64,000 nucleotides of DNA from Bacteroidota bacterium. Its GTDB lineage: Bacteria; Bacteroidota; Bacteroidia; Chitinophagales; Chitinophagaceae. The stretch is from positions 1 through 64,000 of the forward strand of contig CANHGS010000015.1 of NCBI GenBank assembly GCA_947460595.1, read 5' to 3'. Below the pieces are notes generated by a model, which had not been told where the DNA came from, made no database searches, and was given only the letters and a program-made list of their open reading frames with translations. The translations under genes were made by a program, and so were the position numbers. How positions within the stretch are numbered: position 1 is the stretch's first letter; every line of letters begins with the position of its first letter. Below, piece by piece: positions 1 through 8,059 of the stretch.

Positions 1-55
1 CCCCAGTCTTAAATTGCTTTAAAAAAGCGTCCGATAGCATTTGTTCTTTGTCCAT
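1..55 (-). CDS. Partial transposase N-terminus, IS256/mutator family likely
   Basis: Only the first 18 codons are inside the window. They read MDKEQMLSDAFLKQF followed by KTG, which resembles the beginning of Bacteroidota IS256-family (DDE, mutator type) transposases, where a conserved LKQFKTGE-type stretch precedes the first helical domain. The catalytic DDE residues lie outside the window, so activity cannot be judged. A second in-frame ATG at 40 is possible, but 55 gives the more family-like N-terminus. Confidence 0.5.
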   Translation of the reverse strand, partial: MDKEQMLSDAFLKQFKTG

Positions 56-83
56 AATCTAAACTGTGTTTTAAAGTTAAAAA

Positions 84-127
84 AAGTGAGGGATAAGTTG
101 GGGTGCACCCCAACTTATCCCTCACTT
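84..127. repeat. Perfect 44-bp palindrome in the IS leader
   Basis: Positions 84-105 are the exact reverse complement of 106-127, centred on GGGTGCACCC. The palindrome lies 29-72 nt upstream of the transposase ATG at 55. RNA reading into the IS from outside would fold this into a very stable hairpin just before the start codon. Confidence 0.85.
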
Positions 128-160
128 ACACAGTTTATAAAACAGTCCCCATAAAACAAC

Positions 161-189
161 AAAAGCGCCTCCATTGGGGCGCTTTTGCT
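161..189 (-). terminator. Rho-independent terminator, bidirectional
   Basis: Stem AAAAGCGCC (161-169) pairs with GGCGCTTTT (178-186) around an 8-nt loop. It lies just downstream of the minus-strand head-GIN gene ending at 208 and would terminate it. The A/T flanks allow function in both directions, insulating the gene from the IS. Confidence 0.85.
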
Positions 190-207
190 TTAATGTTATC
201 TAAGAGA

Positions 208-927
208 TTAGTCTAGCTTTTTAATATCGCCACTGCCAGCCACTTTCTGTTTGATGGTGGGGTTACCCTTGTAATAAACTGTTCCAGAACCAGCAATATG
301 TATATCCAATGATGTTGAAGCAAAAACTTTTACATCACCCTGCCCTGCTATTTTTACAGTTGCATTTTCTGCCATCAGACCTTCTGTTAAATAATCCCCT
401 GATCCGGCAATTTTGATGGTTTCGTCTTTAGTTTCCCCTGATAAATTAATGGAACCAGAGCCTGCAATATCGGCTTCAATTTTGGGGGTATTCACTTCCA
501 ATTTAATATCGCCACTGCCTGCAATTTTTAAAACCAGTTTGTCAGAACCCGTGAACTTGCCCTGACCAATGACATTACCGCTACCTGCTAATTGCAAATT
601 TTCCAATTGAGGGGTAGTAATCTTAATTTTAATCCCTTCTGTACTATTGTAAGTCAAATAATCTTTGGACTTGACCACCAAGAAACCGTCCCTTTCTTCC
701 GTATAGATAAATGGTAGAATATTGTCATCCCCCACCACTTCTACTTTGGTTACCGTACCCAGGGTGAATACTACATCAAAACTACCAGCTAATTTTACTT
801 TTGCAGCTTTTCCCACATTCCTAGACTGGGTGATTACATTACCATTTCCCTTAATATGTTTATAGCCAAACATGCGGCAGGAGGAAAAAAGGACCACAAT
901 GGCCAAAATAGAAGCTAGTTGTTTCAT
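208..927 (-). CDS. Head-GIN domain (DUF2807) lipoprotein
   Basis: A 239-residue envelope protein of the putative auto-transporter adhesin head-GIN family (DUF2807), common in Bacteroidota; its molecular function is unknown. The start at 927 gives MKQLASILAIVVLFSSC, a type II signal peptide with Cys at about residue 17, so it is probably an outer-membrane lipoprotein. An upstream in-frame ATG at 975 would bury the signal peptide and was rejected. The mature part shows about eight copies of an AGSG-type turn (IAGSGDI, IAGSGSI, IAGSGTV and similar) spaced about 20 residues, as expected for a right-handed beta-helix. It stands alone between the IS end and the divergent guaA. Confidence 0.85.
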   Translation of the reverse strand: MKQLASILAIVVLFSSCRMFGYKHIKGNGNVITQSRNVGKAAKVKLAGSFDVVFTLGTVTKVEVVGDDNILPFIYTEERDGFLVVKSKDYLTYNSTEGIKIKITTPQLENLQLAGSGNVIGQGKFTGSDKLVLKIAGSGDIKLEVNTPKIEADIAGSGSINLSGETKDETIKIAGSGDYLTEGLMAENATVKIAGQGDVKVFASTSLDIHIAGSGTVYYKGNPTIKQKVAGSGDIKKLD

Positions 928-1032
928 GTGAATATTTTGTATTGCCAAGTTAGTCAAAAGGGTTTGTAGGTGCAACCCGCTATTAAATTTACTTTACCTT
1001 TTATCCGCTTTCAGCACCACAGAAATTTCTGT

Positions 1033-1040
1033 TACCTTCG
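1033..1040 (+). promoter_or_regulatory. Probable -7 element of guaA promoter
   Basis: TACCTTCG matches the Bacteroidota -7 consensus TAnnTTTG with one mismatch and ends 5 bp before the guaA ATG at 1046. This implies a very short or absent 5' leader. No Shine-Dalgarno sequence is visible. Confidence 0.4.
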
Positions 1041-1045
1041 CAAGC

Positions 1046-2581
1046 ATGACAGAAAAGATATTAATCCTAGATTTTGGTAGTCAGTATACCCAATTGATTG
1101 CCCGTGCGGTACGCGAAGCCAATGTTTATTGTGAAATCATTCCCTTTCACAAATCCTTTGAATTTGAACCAGGATTAAAAGGGATCATCCTAAGTGGCTC
1201 TCCCTTTAGTGTAAATGAACCAAATGCCCCAACAGTGGATATCCCATCTTTTGTGGCAAAACTACCTGTTTTGGGTGTTTGCTATGGCGCTCAGCTGACC
1301 GCTAAAGAATATGGTGGTAAGGTTGACAAATCAAACAAAAGAGAATACGGTAGGGCTAAAATGCAACTAGTAAAAGCTGATACCCTTTTAAATGGTATCA
1401 ATGACAATACACAGGTTTGGATGAGTCATAGTGATTCCATTGTTGCCTTACCCGAACATTTTGAGGTATTGGCTACAACTGAAAGTATTCCCATTGCCGC
1501 TTTTAAAAAGACTTCAACGGATTCTCAACCATTATATGGATTACAATTTCACCCAGAAGTGTATCATAGCACAGAAGGAAAAACCATTATCAAGAATTTC
1601 TTGAACAATATTTGTGGATGCAGTTCTGATTGGACACCCGCACACTTTATTAGTGAGACTGTTGCAGCATTAAAAGAAAAAATCGGGAACCGCAAAGTGA
1701 TCATGGCTCTTAGTGGTGGCGTGGATAGCACAGTAGCTGCAACCCTTATTAGCAAGGCTATTGGGGACAATCTTTTTGGCATTTTTGTAGACAACGGCGT
1801 TTTACGTAAAGGCGAATTTGAGCAAGTATTAGAAACTTATCATCAAATTGGATTGAATGTAAAAGGGGTTGATGCAAAAGACCATTTTTACAAAGCATTG
1901 GCAGGCAAATCAGATCCAGAAGAAAAACGCAAAATTATTGGCAAAGGCTTTATTGACATTTTTGACCAAGAAGCTAAAATTTTAACGGGAATTGAAATGT
2001 TGGCACAGGGAACTATTTACCCTGATGTGATTGAAAGTGTGAGTGTACATGGACCTTCTCAAACCATCAAGTCTCACCACAATGTGGGCGGATTACCAGA
2101 TTCCATGAAACTGGCCCTGGTAGAGCCTTTACGTTCCTTATTTAAAGATGAGGTTAGAAGGGTTGGGTTGGAATTAGGTATTCCTGCAGACATGATTAAC
2201 CGTCATCCTTTTCCAGGACCAGGTTTGGCCATTAGAATCTTGGGAGAAATTACGGAAGAAAAAGTAGCGCTATTACAGGCTGCGGATGATATCTATATTT
2301 CGGGTTTGAAAAAACACGGCTTGTATAGTGCGGTTTGGCAGGCAGGCACCATTTTGCTTCCTGTTAAATCTGTGGGTGTAATGGGCGATGAAAGAACCTA
2401 TGAATTTACGGTTGCCTTGAGGGCGGTAACTTCTGTAGATGGCATGACCGCCGATTGGGCACATTTGCCTTATGAATTTTTGGCCGATATTTCTAATGAG
2501 ATTATCAATAACGTGCGCGGCATTAACCGAGTAGTTTATGATATCAGCAGTAAACCCCCAGCTACCATTGAATGGGAGTAA
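1046..2581 (+). CDS. guaA: GMP synthase (glutamine-hydrolysing)
   Basis: Converts XMP to GMP with glutamine and ATP, the last step of de novo guanine nucleotide synthesis, in the cytoplasm. At 511 residues it has the usual bacterial length. The N-terminal class I glutamine amidotransferase domain carries the nucleophile motif GVCYGAQ and the His/Glu of FHPEVYHS. The ATP-pyrophosphatase domain has the PP-loop ALSGGVDST. The C-terminal dimerisation domain contains [12 protein letters not shown] and ends in PPATIEWE, typical of GuaA. The next gene begins 18 bp later on the same strand, so co-transcription is likely. Confidence 0.98.
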   Translation: MTEKILILDFGSQYTQLIARAVREANVYCEIIPFHKSFEFEPGLKGIILSGSPFSVNEPNAPTVDIPSFVAKLPVLGVCYGAQLTAKEYGGKVDKSNKREYGRAKMQLVKADTLLNGINDNTQVWMSHSDSIVALPEHFEVLATTESIPIAAFKKTSTDSQPLYGLQFHPEVYHSTEGKTIIKNFLNNICGCSSDWTPAHFISETVAALKEKIGNRKVIMALSGGVDSTVAATLISKAIGDNLFGIFVDNGVLRKGEFEQVLETYHQIGLNVKGVDAKDHFYKALAGKSDPEEKRKIIGKGFIDIFDQEAKILTGIEMLAQGTIYPDVIESVSVHGPSQTIKSHHNVGGLPDSMKLALVEPLRSLFKDEVRRVGLELGIPADMINRHPFPGPGLAIRILGEITEEKVALLQAADDIYISGLKKHGLYSAVWQAGTILLPVKSVGVMGDERTYEFTVALRAVTSVDGMTADWAHLPYEFLADISNEIINNVRGINRVVYDISSKPPATIEWE

Positions 2582-2599
2582 GCAATTAATTACAAAGAA

Positions 2600-3775
2600 A
2601 TGAAAGGTACTATTGCGCTGTTGTTTGTGGTTACCGTTAGCTGTTTAGCTATACAAGAAACACGTGCACAACAAGCCCCTATAAAAATTGCCGTTTTTGC
2701 GCCCATGTATTTGGACTCCGCTTTTAAAGGCAATAATTTTAAATTGGGTAATACCAATTTGCCAAAGTATCTATTGCCTGGTCTTGAATTTTACAATGGT
2801 GTTATGATGGCAATTGATTCTTTGAATGCAGAAGCGGTGAATGCAGAAGTGCTGATCTATGATAGCAAGCAGGGTGAAAAAGAGTTACAGGAGATTTTAT
2901 CTAAACAAGAATTAGAAGGTGTATCGTTGATTATTGCTTCTTTTAACAATAGAAATGAAATAAAGCGGCTAGCCGATTTTGCCCTTAGCAAAAAAATTGT
3001 CCTAATATCTGAGACCTACCCAAATGATGGTGGCGTGAGTGAGAATCCTTATTTTGTTTTGATTAACTCAACCCTTAGAACACATATAGATGCACTCTAT
3101 AAATATATACAACGCATTCATAGTACCGACAATTTGATATGGGTTAAACGTAAAGGTGCTATAGAAGACATGATTCAAGGATTTTTTACAGAACTCCAAA
3201 AGAAAACGCCTTCTTTAGCCCTTAGAATTAAAACAATAGAAATGGCAGACAGTTTGAACCAACAAACCCTGCTAGCTGGTTTAGATAGTAACCGTAATAA
3301 TGTTTTGATTTGTGGCAGCTTGAATGAACCATTTGGGAACGCCCTTGTAAAAACCTTAGCTGATAACCGGGACTACAAAGGAACAGTAATAGGAATGCCC
3401 ACCTGGGATGGCTTTAAAGACTTATCTAAGCCCGAATACAAAGGGGTAGAGATTATTTATAGCAGTCCTTATAATTTTCCCAGAACTGATAAGGTTTCAG
3501 TTGCTATTACCAACAAGTACAAAAATAAATTTCAAGCAAGACCTAGCGACCAAGTATTCAAAGGCTTTGAATCTATGTACCATTTTCCAAAATTGCTTAT
3601 AAAACACCAGGATGCTTTTTTGTCTAACCTGTCTGATAAGTCTTACAAAGTATTTAATGAGTACGATATTCAACCTATCAGGTTCAGAAGGGATAGCCCT
3701 ATAGCCGACTATCTAGAAAATAAGAAAATTTATATTCTAAAGAAGCTAGACGGACAAATCAAGCCCGTTATTTAA
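2600..3775 (+). CDS. Periplasmic binding-protein-like (type 1 fold) secreted protein
   Basis: A 391-residue exported protein with a Sec signal peptide (residues 1-23, cleavage near ETRAQQ). The body resembles type 1 periplasmic binding proteins of the amino-acid-binding kind (Peripla_BP_6): IKIAVFAPMYLDS at the start of the first Rossmann-like lobe, a GLEFYNGVMMAIDSL helix, and VLICGSLNEPFGNALV plus KGTVIGMPTWDGF in the second lobe. No transporter subunits are nearby, so it may sense or bind a ligand without transport. It follows guaA by 18 bp and probably shares its transcript. The ligand cannot be read from sequence. Confidence 0.7.
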   Translation: MKGTIALLFVVTVSCLAIQETRAQQAPIKIAVFAPMYLDSAFKGNNFKLGNTNLPKYLLPGLEFYNGVMMAIDSLNAEAVNAEVLIYDSKQGEKELQEILSKQELEGVSLIIASFNNRNEIKRLADFALSKKIVLISETYPNDGGVSENPYFVLINSTLRTHIDALYKYIQRIHSTDNLIWVKRKGAIEDMIQGFFTELQKKTPSLALRIKTIEMADSLNQQTLLAGLDSNRNNVLICGSLNEPFGNALVKTLADNRDYKGTVIGMPTWDGFKDLSKPEYKGVEIIYSSPYNFPRTDKVSVAITNKYKNKFQARPSDQVFKGFESMYHFPKLLIKHQDAFLSNLSDKSYKVFNEYDIQPIRFRRDSPIADYLENKKIYILKKLDGQIKPVI

Positions 3776-3995
3776 TCTGCCTTCCCTTTTCGGGCTTCAC
3801 CCCTTTCTTAACCCTATTCTTTCCACCTTTCTTCACGCTTATATCTTCACTTCTTCCTCTCTTCACTCTTATCTCTTATCTCTTCACTTCTTCCTCTCTT
3901 CACTTTTCACTTTTCACTTTTCACTTCTTCCTCCTCTCTTCACTCTTATCTCTTATCTCTTCACTTCTTCCTCTCTTCACTCTTCACTTTTCACT

Positions 3996-4049
3996 CTTCT
4001 CTTTCTTCTCTTTCTTCTCTTTCTTCTCTTTCTTCTCTTTCTTCTCTTT
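3996..4049 (+). repeat. Six perfect tandem copies of a 9-mer (CTTCTCTTT)
   Basis: Six exact head-to-tail copies of CTTCTCTTT run from 3996 to 4049 and stop next to the inverted repeat in front of the holin-like gene. There are no unique spacers, so this is a microsatellite and not CRISPR. Copy number of such tracts can change by slippage. Confidence 0.95.
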
Positions 4050-4076
4050 AACTTAAAGTTTCGTAACTTTAAGTTA
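4049..4076 (+). promoter_or_regulatory. Operator-like inverted repeat before the holin-like gene
   Basis: TAACTTAAAGTT (4049-4060) is the exact reverse complement of AACTTTAAGTTA (4065-4076), with TCGT between. It ends 11 bp before the ATG at 4088. The 12-bp arms without a following T-tract suggest a protein-binding site or a 5'-UTR hairpin, not a terminator. The binding protein is unknown. Confidence 0.5.
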
Positions 4077-4087
4077 CAATCCACATT

Positions 4088-4453
4088 ATGGAAAAGTCAC
4101 CTAATTTATGGGAATTCTTAGAGGAGAATAAAGCCCAGATTAATGAGTACATAGAACTGAGGATTCAACTATTCTCTTTGCAATTTATTCGTAAAAGTTC
4201 TACCATTGCAAGTATGCTGATTTGGCTCATGGTCTTAGGTGCCATGGCTTTTTTAATCAGCATTTTTGCTGGCCTTACACTGGGTTGGTGGTTATCAAGT
4301 ATTTTTAATAGCCCTGTAATTGGGTTTGGGTTAACTACCTGCATCTTATTGATCATTACCCTAGTATTGTTTTTGCTTAGAAAACAATTGTTCATCCATC
4401 CCATTATTCGCATTATTATTAGGGAACAAACCAGAAATTATGAAGCAGATTGA
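4088..4453 (+). CDS. Holin-superfamily-III-like (phage holin family) membrane protein
   Basis: A 121-residue small membrane protein. An amphipathic N-terminus (residues 1-35) is followed by two long hydrophobic segments (about 41-70 and 74-98) separated by a short turn, then a basic tail (RKQLFIHPIIRIIIREQ). This matches the pattern of the phage-holin 3_6/YqjE-like family, often annotated as phage holin family although chromosomal and usually without any lysis role. No phage genes are nearby. Its stop overlaps the next gene by 14 bp, so the two are translated together. It follows the 9-mer tract and inverted repeat, which may control it. Confidence 0.6.
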   Translation: MEKSPNLWEFLEENKAQINEYIELRIQLFSLQFIRKSSTIASMLIWLMVLGAMAFLISIFAGLTLGWWLSSIFNSPVIGFGLTTCILLIITLVLFLLRKQLFIHPIIRIIIREQTRNYEAD

Positions 4454-4739
4454 GATCAAAAACTTAGCCAGTCTAGACAAGCAGATTGGACTTCTAGAGC
4501 AGAAAAAAATGATCATGGAAGAAAGATTGGCCAATAACTGGTTGTATCTAAAATCTGACTATGGTGGCATGATCCGAAAAACCGTGTTTAAGGATATGCA
4601 ACAAGAGGGTCGTGGTAGTTTTTTCTATTGGTTATTCAAAGTACCTGAATTTCAAAGTAGCATTGGTAAAACTGCGGAAAAATTGACCATTAAATTAGAG
4701 AACCTATTGGGCAAATGGATTGACAAAATTGCAGATTAA
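4440..4739 (+). CDS. Hypothetical protein coupled to the holin-like gene
   Basis: A 99-residue protein I do not recognise. Residues 5-35 (NLASLDKQIGLLEQKKMIMEE) look like a short coiled coil, and the remainder is basic and amphipathic with a central GSFFYWLFKVPEF segment but no clear transmembrane helix. The start lies inside the end of the preceding membrane-protein gene (14-bp overlap), a sign of translational coupling. In many bacteria the YqjE-type membrane protein is followed by a small YqjK-like partner, and this gene sits in that position; that is an inference from position and size only. Confidence 0.6.
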   Translation: MKQIEIKNLASLDKQIGLLEQKKMIMEERLANNWLYLKSDYGGMIRKTVFKDMQQEGRGSFFYWLFKVPEFQSSIGKTAEKLTIKLENLLGKWIDKIAD

Positions 4740-4908
4740 ATTGCTTAGACTAATATTCCTATTTTAGAACCTATTGTGCAATACTTTGTTTTAAAGCTTG
4801 TATGAAAGTGTTCTATGCACACCCTAAAGAAGGGATTGAGCAGCAAATTACGCAACCAAGAAAGAAAAGCCTTGCTAGAATACCTGAAAACGATGTAGCT
4901 TGAAAAGG

Positions 4909-7377
4909 ATGCTTCAAGAATCAAGAGGATATGGCGTAATTAGTCAATGGCTGGAGAAAAAAGATTTCCATCCTTTTGAATTTCAAGAACAAGCTTGGGG
5001 GCAAATGATGCATGGCCATTCAGGATTGGTCAACGCCCCTACTGGTTGCGGCAAAACTTTTTCTGTTTTTCTTGGCACCCTCATTCAAGTCATTAATGAG
5101 CACCCAAAAAATTATCAAACTGTTGCCCCGGGTAATTTACAACTGTTATGGATTACGCCATTAAGGGCATTGGCCAAAGATATTGGCAGGGCTATGGAAG
5201 CCGTTTTAACAGAATTACAAATACCTTGGAGGGTAGGAATCCGCAATGGGGATACCAGCACTAGTGAGCGACAAAAACAGAAAAGAAAGGTTCCGGAAAT
5301 CTTGATTATTACTCCAGAAAGTCTGCACTTATTATTGGCTCAAAAAGATTGCTCTGCTGTATTTGCGCAATTAAGATGGATTGCTGTAGACGAGTGGCAT
5401 GAACTAATGGGTAGCAAAAGAGGCGTGCAAGTAGAACTAGCCATCACAAGGCTTATTGGAATGCAAGTCAAGAAAAAAAACAAGATCAGTGTTTGGGGTA
5501 TTTCTGCCACAATTGGCAATTTAGAAGAAGCCAAGCAAGTATTATTGGCGCCTATTAAAGAAGGTGGCTGTATTATTCGAGCAAAAATTGATAAAAAAAT
5601 AGAAGTTCATTCTATCATCCCCGATGAAATTTCAGAGTACCCATGGGCCGGTCATTTAGGGATTAAATTAGCTGAGAAACTCATTCCAATTATTGAAGCA
5701 AGTAATAGCAGTTTAATTTTTATCAATACTAGGGGTATGAGTGAAACCTGGTACCAAACCATCCTCAATGTAGCCCCACAATTAGCAGGAGCCATTGCCT
5801 TGCACCATGGTAGTATTGAACATGAATTAAGAGCATGGGTGGAAGACGCCTTACACGCTCAAAAGCTCAAAGCAGTTGTTTGTACTGCTAGTTTAGATTT
5901 GGGCGTAGATTTTAGACCAGTAGATACGGTGATTCAAGTGGGATCGCCTAAAGGGGTAGCAAGATTTTTGCAAAGAGCCGGTAGAAGTGGTCATGGACCA
6001 GGTGAAATTAGCCGACTCTATTTTTTGCCAACACATTCTTTAGAATTGGTAGAAGCTGCTGCGTTAAAACAAGCCATTTTGGAAAATAAAATTGAAAGTA
6101 AGGATCCACTCTTACTTTGCTTTGACGTGCTTATTCAATACTTATGTACCCTTGCCGTGGGAGAAGGATTTGATGACAATACAATTCTCAAAGAAATAAG
6201 AACAAGTTACTGCTTTGCCGATATTACAGATGAAGAATGGAAAGAAGTAATAATGCATATCACCCAAGGTGGTATTGCTTTAAACCAATATGATGAATAC
6301 CATAAAGTTGTCCTTGATAATGGATTGTATAAAGTAATTAATAGAAAAATTGCCATGCGTCATCGCATGCATATTGGCACTATTGTTAGTGATGCTATGT
6401 TAAAAGTGAAATTTCTAGGTGGGGGGTATATTGGAGTGATTGAAGAATATTTTATTAGTAGACTTGATCCAGGTGATGTGTTTACCCTTGCAGGTAGAAA
6501 TTTGGAATTGGTGATGATCAAAGACATGGATGTTTTAGTTAGAAAATCTAGTGCCAAAAAATCTATTGTTCCTTCTTGGAATGGAGGCCGAATGAGCCTA
6601 ACTGCCAATCTAGGTGCTATTTTAAGGGAAACTTTTAATAAGGCGTTGGTGGATGAAACAGAAATAGAAATTAGGAGTCTTAGACATTTGTTTCAAACTC
6701 AGGCTACGCTTTCTAAAATTCCCCGAGCTAATGAATTATTGATAGAACAAATAGAATCAAAAGATGGCTATCATTTATTGGTTTATCCATTTGAAGGCAG
6801 ACAGGTTCATGAAGCCATGAGTGCTATACTAGCTTTTAGAATTGCGCAAATCACGCCCATTAGTTTTTCTATTGCCATGAATGATTATGGGTTTGAACTG
6901 CTTAGTGACCAACCTATTCCAGTAGATGACAGCAATGTACAAGACCTTTTTAAAACAGATAATCTATTTGCCGATATACAAAAAAGCATCAATAGTGCTG
7001 AAATGTCTAAACGAAAATTCAGAGATATTGCTGTGATTGGCGGACTCATTTTTCAAGGATTTCCAGGGGAACATAAAAAAGCCAGGCACTTACAGTCTTC
7101 TGCAGCCCTTTTATACAAGGTCTTTGAAGAATACGAACCTAACAATATTCTCTTTAGACAAGCTTTTAAAGAATTAATGGAACAGCAAATGGAAGAACAT
7201 AGACTTAGGGCCGCATTGGATAGAATGTATCATAGCCATATCTTACTTTGCTTTCCCAAACAACTGACCCCATTGTCTTTTCCCATTGTTGTAGATGGAT
7301 TAAATAGAAATAGTTTGAGCAGTGAAAAATTGGAAGACCGAGTTAGAAAAATGCAAGAACAACTTAGCAAATCCTAA
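4909..7377 (+). CDS. Ligase-associated DNA damage response DEXH-box helicase (Lhr-like)
   Basis: An 822-residue superfamily 2 DNA helicase of the Lhr-related group that co-occurs with an ATP-dependent DNA ligase, an exonuclease and PdeM in a bacterial DNA-repair gene set. Visible motifs are Q-motif region FEFQEQAW, Walker A APTGCGKT (43-50), DEWH in motif II, SATIG in motif III, TASLDLGVDF and QRAGRSGHG (motifs V and VI). The C-terminal half carries the Lhr winged-helix and core region. The ATG at 4909 is preferred over an in-frame TTG at 4900 because family members start just before a GY-x-hydrophobic stretch. PdeM follows 18 bp downstream. No ligase or exonuclease gene is adjacent. Confidence 0.88.
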   Translation: MLQESRGYGVISQWLEKKDFHPFEFQEQAWGQMMHGHSGLVNAPTGCGKTFSVFLGTLIQVINEHPKNYQTVAPGNLQLLWITPLRALAKDIGRAMEAVLTELQIPWRVGIRNGDTSTSERQKQKRKVPEILIITPESLHLLLAQKDCSAVFAQLRWIAVDEWHELMGSKRGVQVELAITRLIGMQVKKKNKISVWGISATIGNLEEAKQVLLAPIKEGGCIIRAKIDKKIEVHSIIPDEISEYPWAGHLGIKLAEKLIPIIEASNSSLIFINTRGMSETWYQTILNVAPQLAGAIALHHGSIEHELRAWVEDALHAQKLKAVVCTASLDLGVDFRPVDTVIQVGSPKGVARFLQRAGRSGHGPGEISRLYFLPTHSLELVEAAALKQAILENKIESKDPLLLCFDVLIQYLCTLAVGEGFDDNTILKEIRTSYCFADITDEEWKEVIMHITQGGIALNQYDEYHKVVLDNGLYKVINRKIAMRHRMHIGTIVSDAMLKVKFLGGGYIGVIEEYFISRLDPGDVFTLAGRNLELVMIKDMDVLVRKSSAKKSIVPSWNGGRMSLTANLGAILRETFNKALVDETEIEIRSLRHLFQTQATLSKIPRANELLIEQIESKDGYHLLVYPFEGRQVHEAMSAILAFRIAQITPISFSIAMNDYGFELLSDQPIPVDDSNVQDLFKTDNLFADIQKSINSAEMSKRKFRDIAVIGGLIFQGFPGEHKKARHLQSSAALLYKVFEEYEPNNILFRQAFKELMEQQMEEHRLRAALDRMYHSHILLCFPKQLTPLSFPIVVDGLNRNSLSSEKLEDRVRKMQEQLSKS

Positions 7378-7395
7378 TGCATCTTTGCAACTCAA

Positions 7396-8058
7396 ATGAA
7401 CGCTCCCATTCCATACCAAATTCATGATCAAAATTGTTGGCTAAGCCCCCAGCGAGCTATCTTTTGGGAGAATCAGTCTACCCTAATTCTATCAGACACC
7501 CATTATGGCAAAACAGGTCATTTTAGAAAAAATGGCATTGGGGTTCCTCAAGCCGTATTTCAGGAAGACATGCAAAGAATGGTTGAGCTATTGGGATTTT
7601 TTAAACCAGAAAGAATGGTTGTAGTTGGGGACCTTTTTCATAGTGCCGCTAATCTAGAGTTGGATGTATTTGCCAAATGGAGAAGGGATTTTGAGCAAAT
7701 GGAATTTTTATTAGTAAAGGGCAATCACGATATTTTAGGGGAACATTGGTACCAAGCCAATCAAATTAGGGTTCAAAAAGAGCGCTTTCAAATTGGGCCG
7801 TTTCAATTTGCACATGACCCAATGGCGGCTAATGATGCCCCTGATGGTGGGTTTCTATTCTCAGGTCATTTACATCCAGGAGTTAGTTTAACGGGAATGG
7901 TTAAACAAAACCTACACTTCCCTTGTTTTTATTTTAGCAAAACCTCTTGTATCCTTCCTGCATTTAGTAAGTTTAGTGGAACAGCCACTGTGAAAAAAAA
8001 GAAAGACAATACCATTTTTGCCATAGTGGACCATCAACTCATAGAAATAGTTAGATAA
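7396..8058 (+). CDS. pdeM: Ligase-associated DNA damage response endonuclease PdeM
   Basis: A 220-residue calcineurin-like metallophosphoesterase. The metal-binding signature is complete: LSDTHYGKTGHF, VVGDLFHS, KGNHD and SGHLHPG. The DTHYGK start with a following HFRKNGI is characteristic of the PdeM group that partners with the Lhr-like helicase, and the gene sits directly after that helicase. It probably cuts DNA during repair in the cytoplasm; no signal peptide is present. It ends one base before the next start (8060), so all three genes likely share one transcript. Confidence 0.88.
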   Translation: MNAPIPYQIHDQNCWLSPQRAIFWENQSTLILSDTHYGKTGHFRKNGIGVPQAVFQEDMQRMVELLGFFKPERMVVVGDLFHSAANLELDVFAKWRRDFEQMEFLLVKGNHDILGEHWYQANQIRVQKERFQIGPFQFAHDPMAANDAPDGGFLFSGHLHPGVSLTGMVKQNLHFPCFYFSKTSCILPAFSKFSGTATVKKKKDNTIFAIVDHQLIEIVR

Positions 8059-8059
8059 G

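Larger units (their letters stand above)
1..150 (-). mobile_element. Left (5') end of an IS256-like insertion sequence, rest outside window
   Basis: The minus strand carries the start of a transposase-like reading frame (ATG at 55). Upstream of it lie a perfect 44-bp palindrome (84-127) and a GGGGACTGTT-type end at about 141-150. Positions 61-69 also pair with 128-136 (AAACTGTGT/ACACAGTTT), extending the symmetry. The likely outer boundary is 150, because a gene terminator of the host begins at 161. The target duplication and other end cannot be seen. Family assignment rests on the N-terminal residues of the transposase and on the position of the repeat. Confidence 0.55.
3776..4087. repeat. 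Pyrimidine-rich low-complexity intergenic region
   Basis: This 312-bp gap holds no gene. From about 3820 to 4049 the plus strand is almost only C and T with CTTCAC-type words. A 44-nt unit occurs twice exactly (3861-3904 and 3938-3981). Between them are several CTTTTCA repeats of period 7, and the tract ends in a 9-mer array (3996-4049). The same words recur near 28.7-28.95 kb. Confidence 0.9.

Noticed and set aside
3996..4049. Possible CRISPR array
   Set aside because: The repeats are 9-mers without unique spacers and there are no cas genes.
4088..4739. Prophage lysis genes
   Set aside because: No endolysin, structural or integrase genes are nearby; the holin label comes from a chromosomal family.
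4802..4902. Two short frames (33 and 27 codons) before the helicase
   Set aside because: No recognised motif or translational coupling, and the frames overlap each other; could be leader sequence. Not enough to call a gene.
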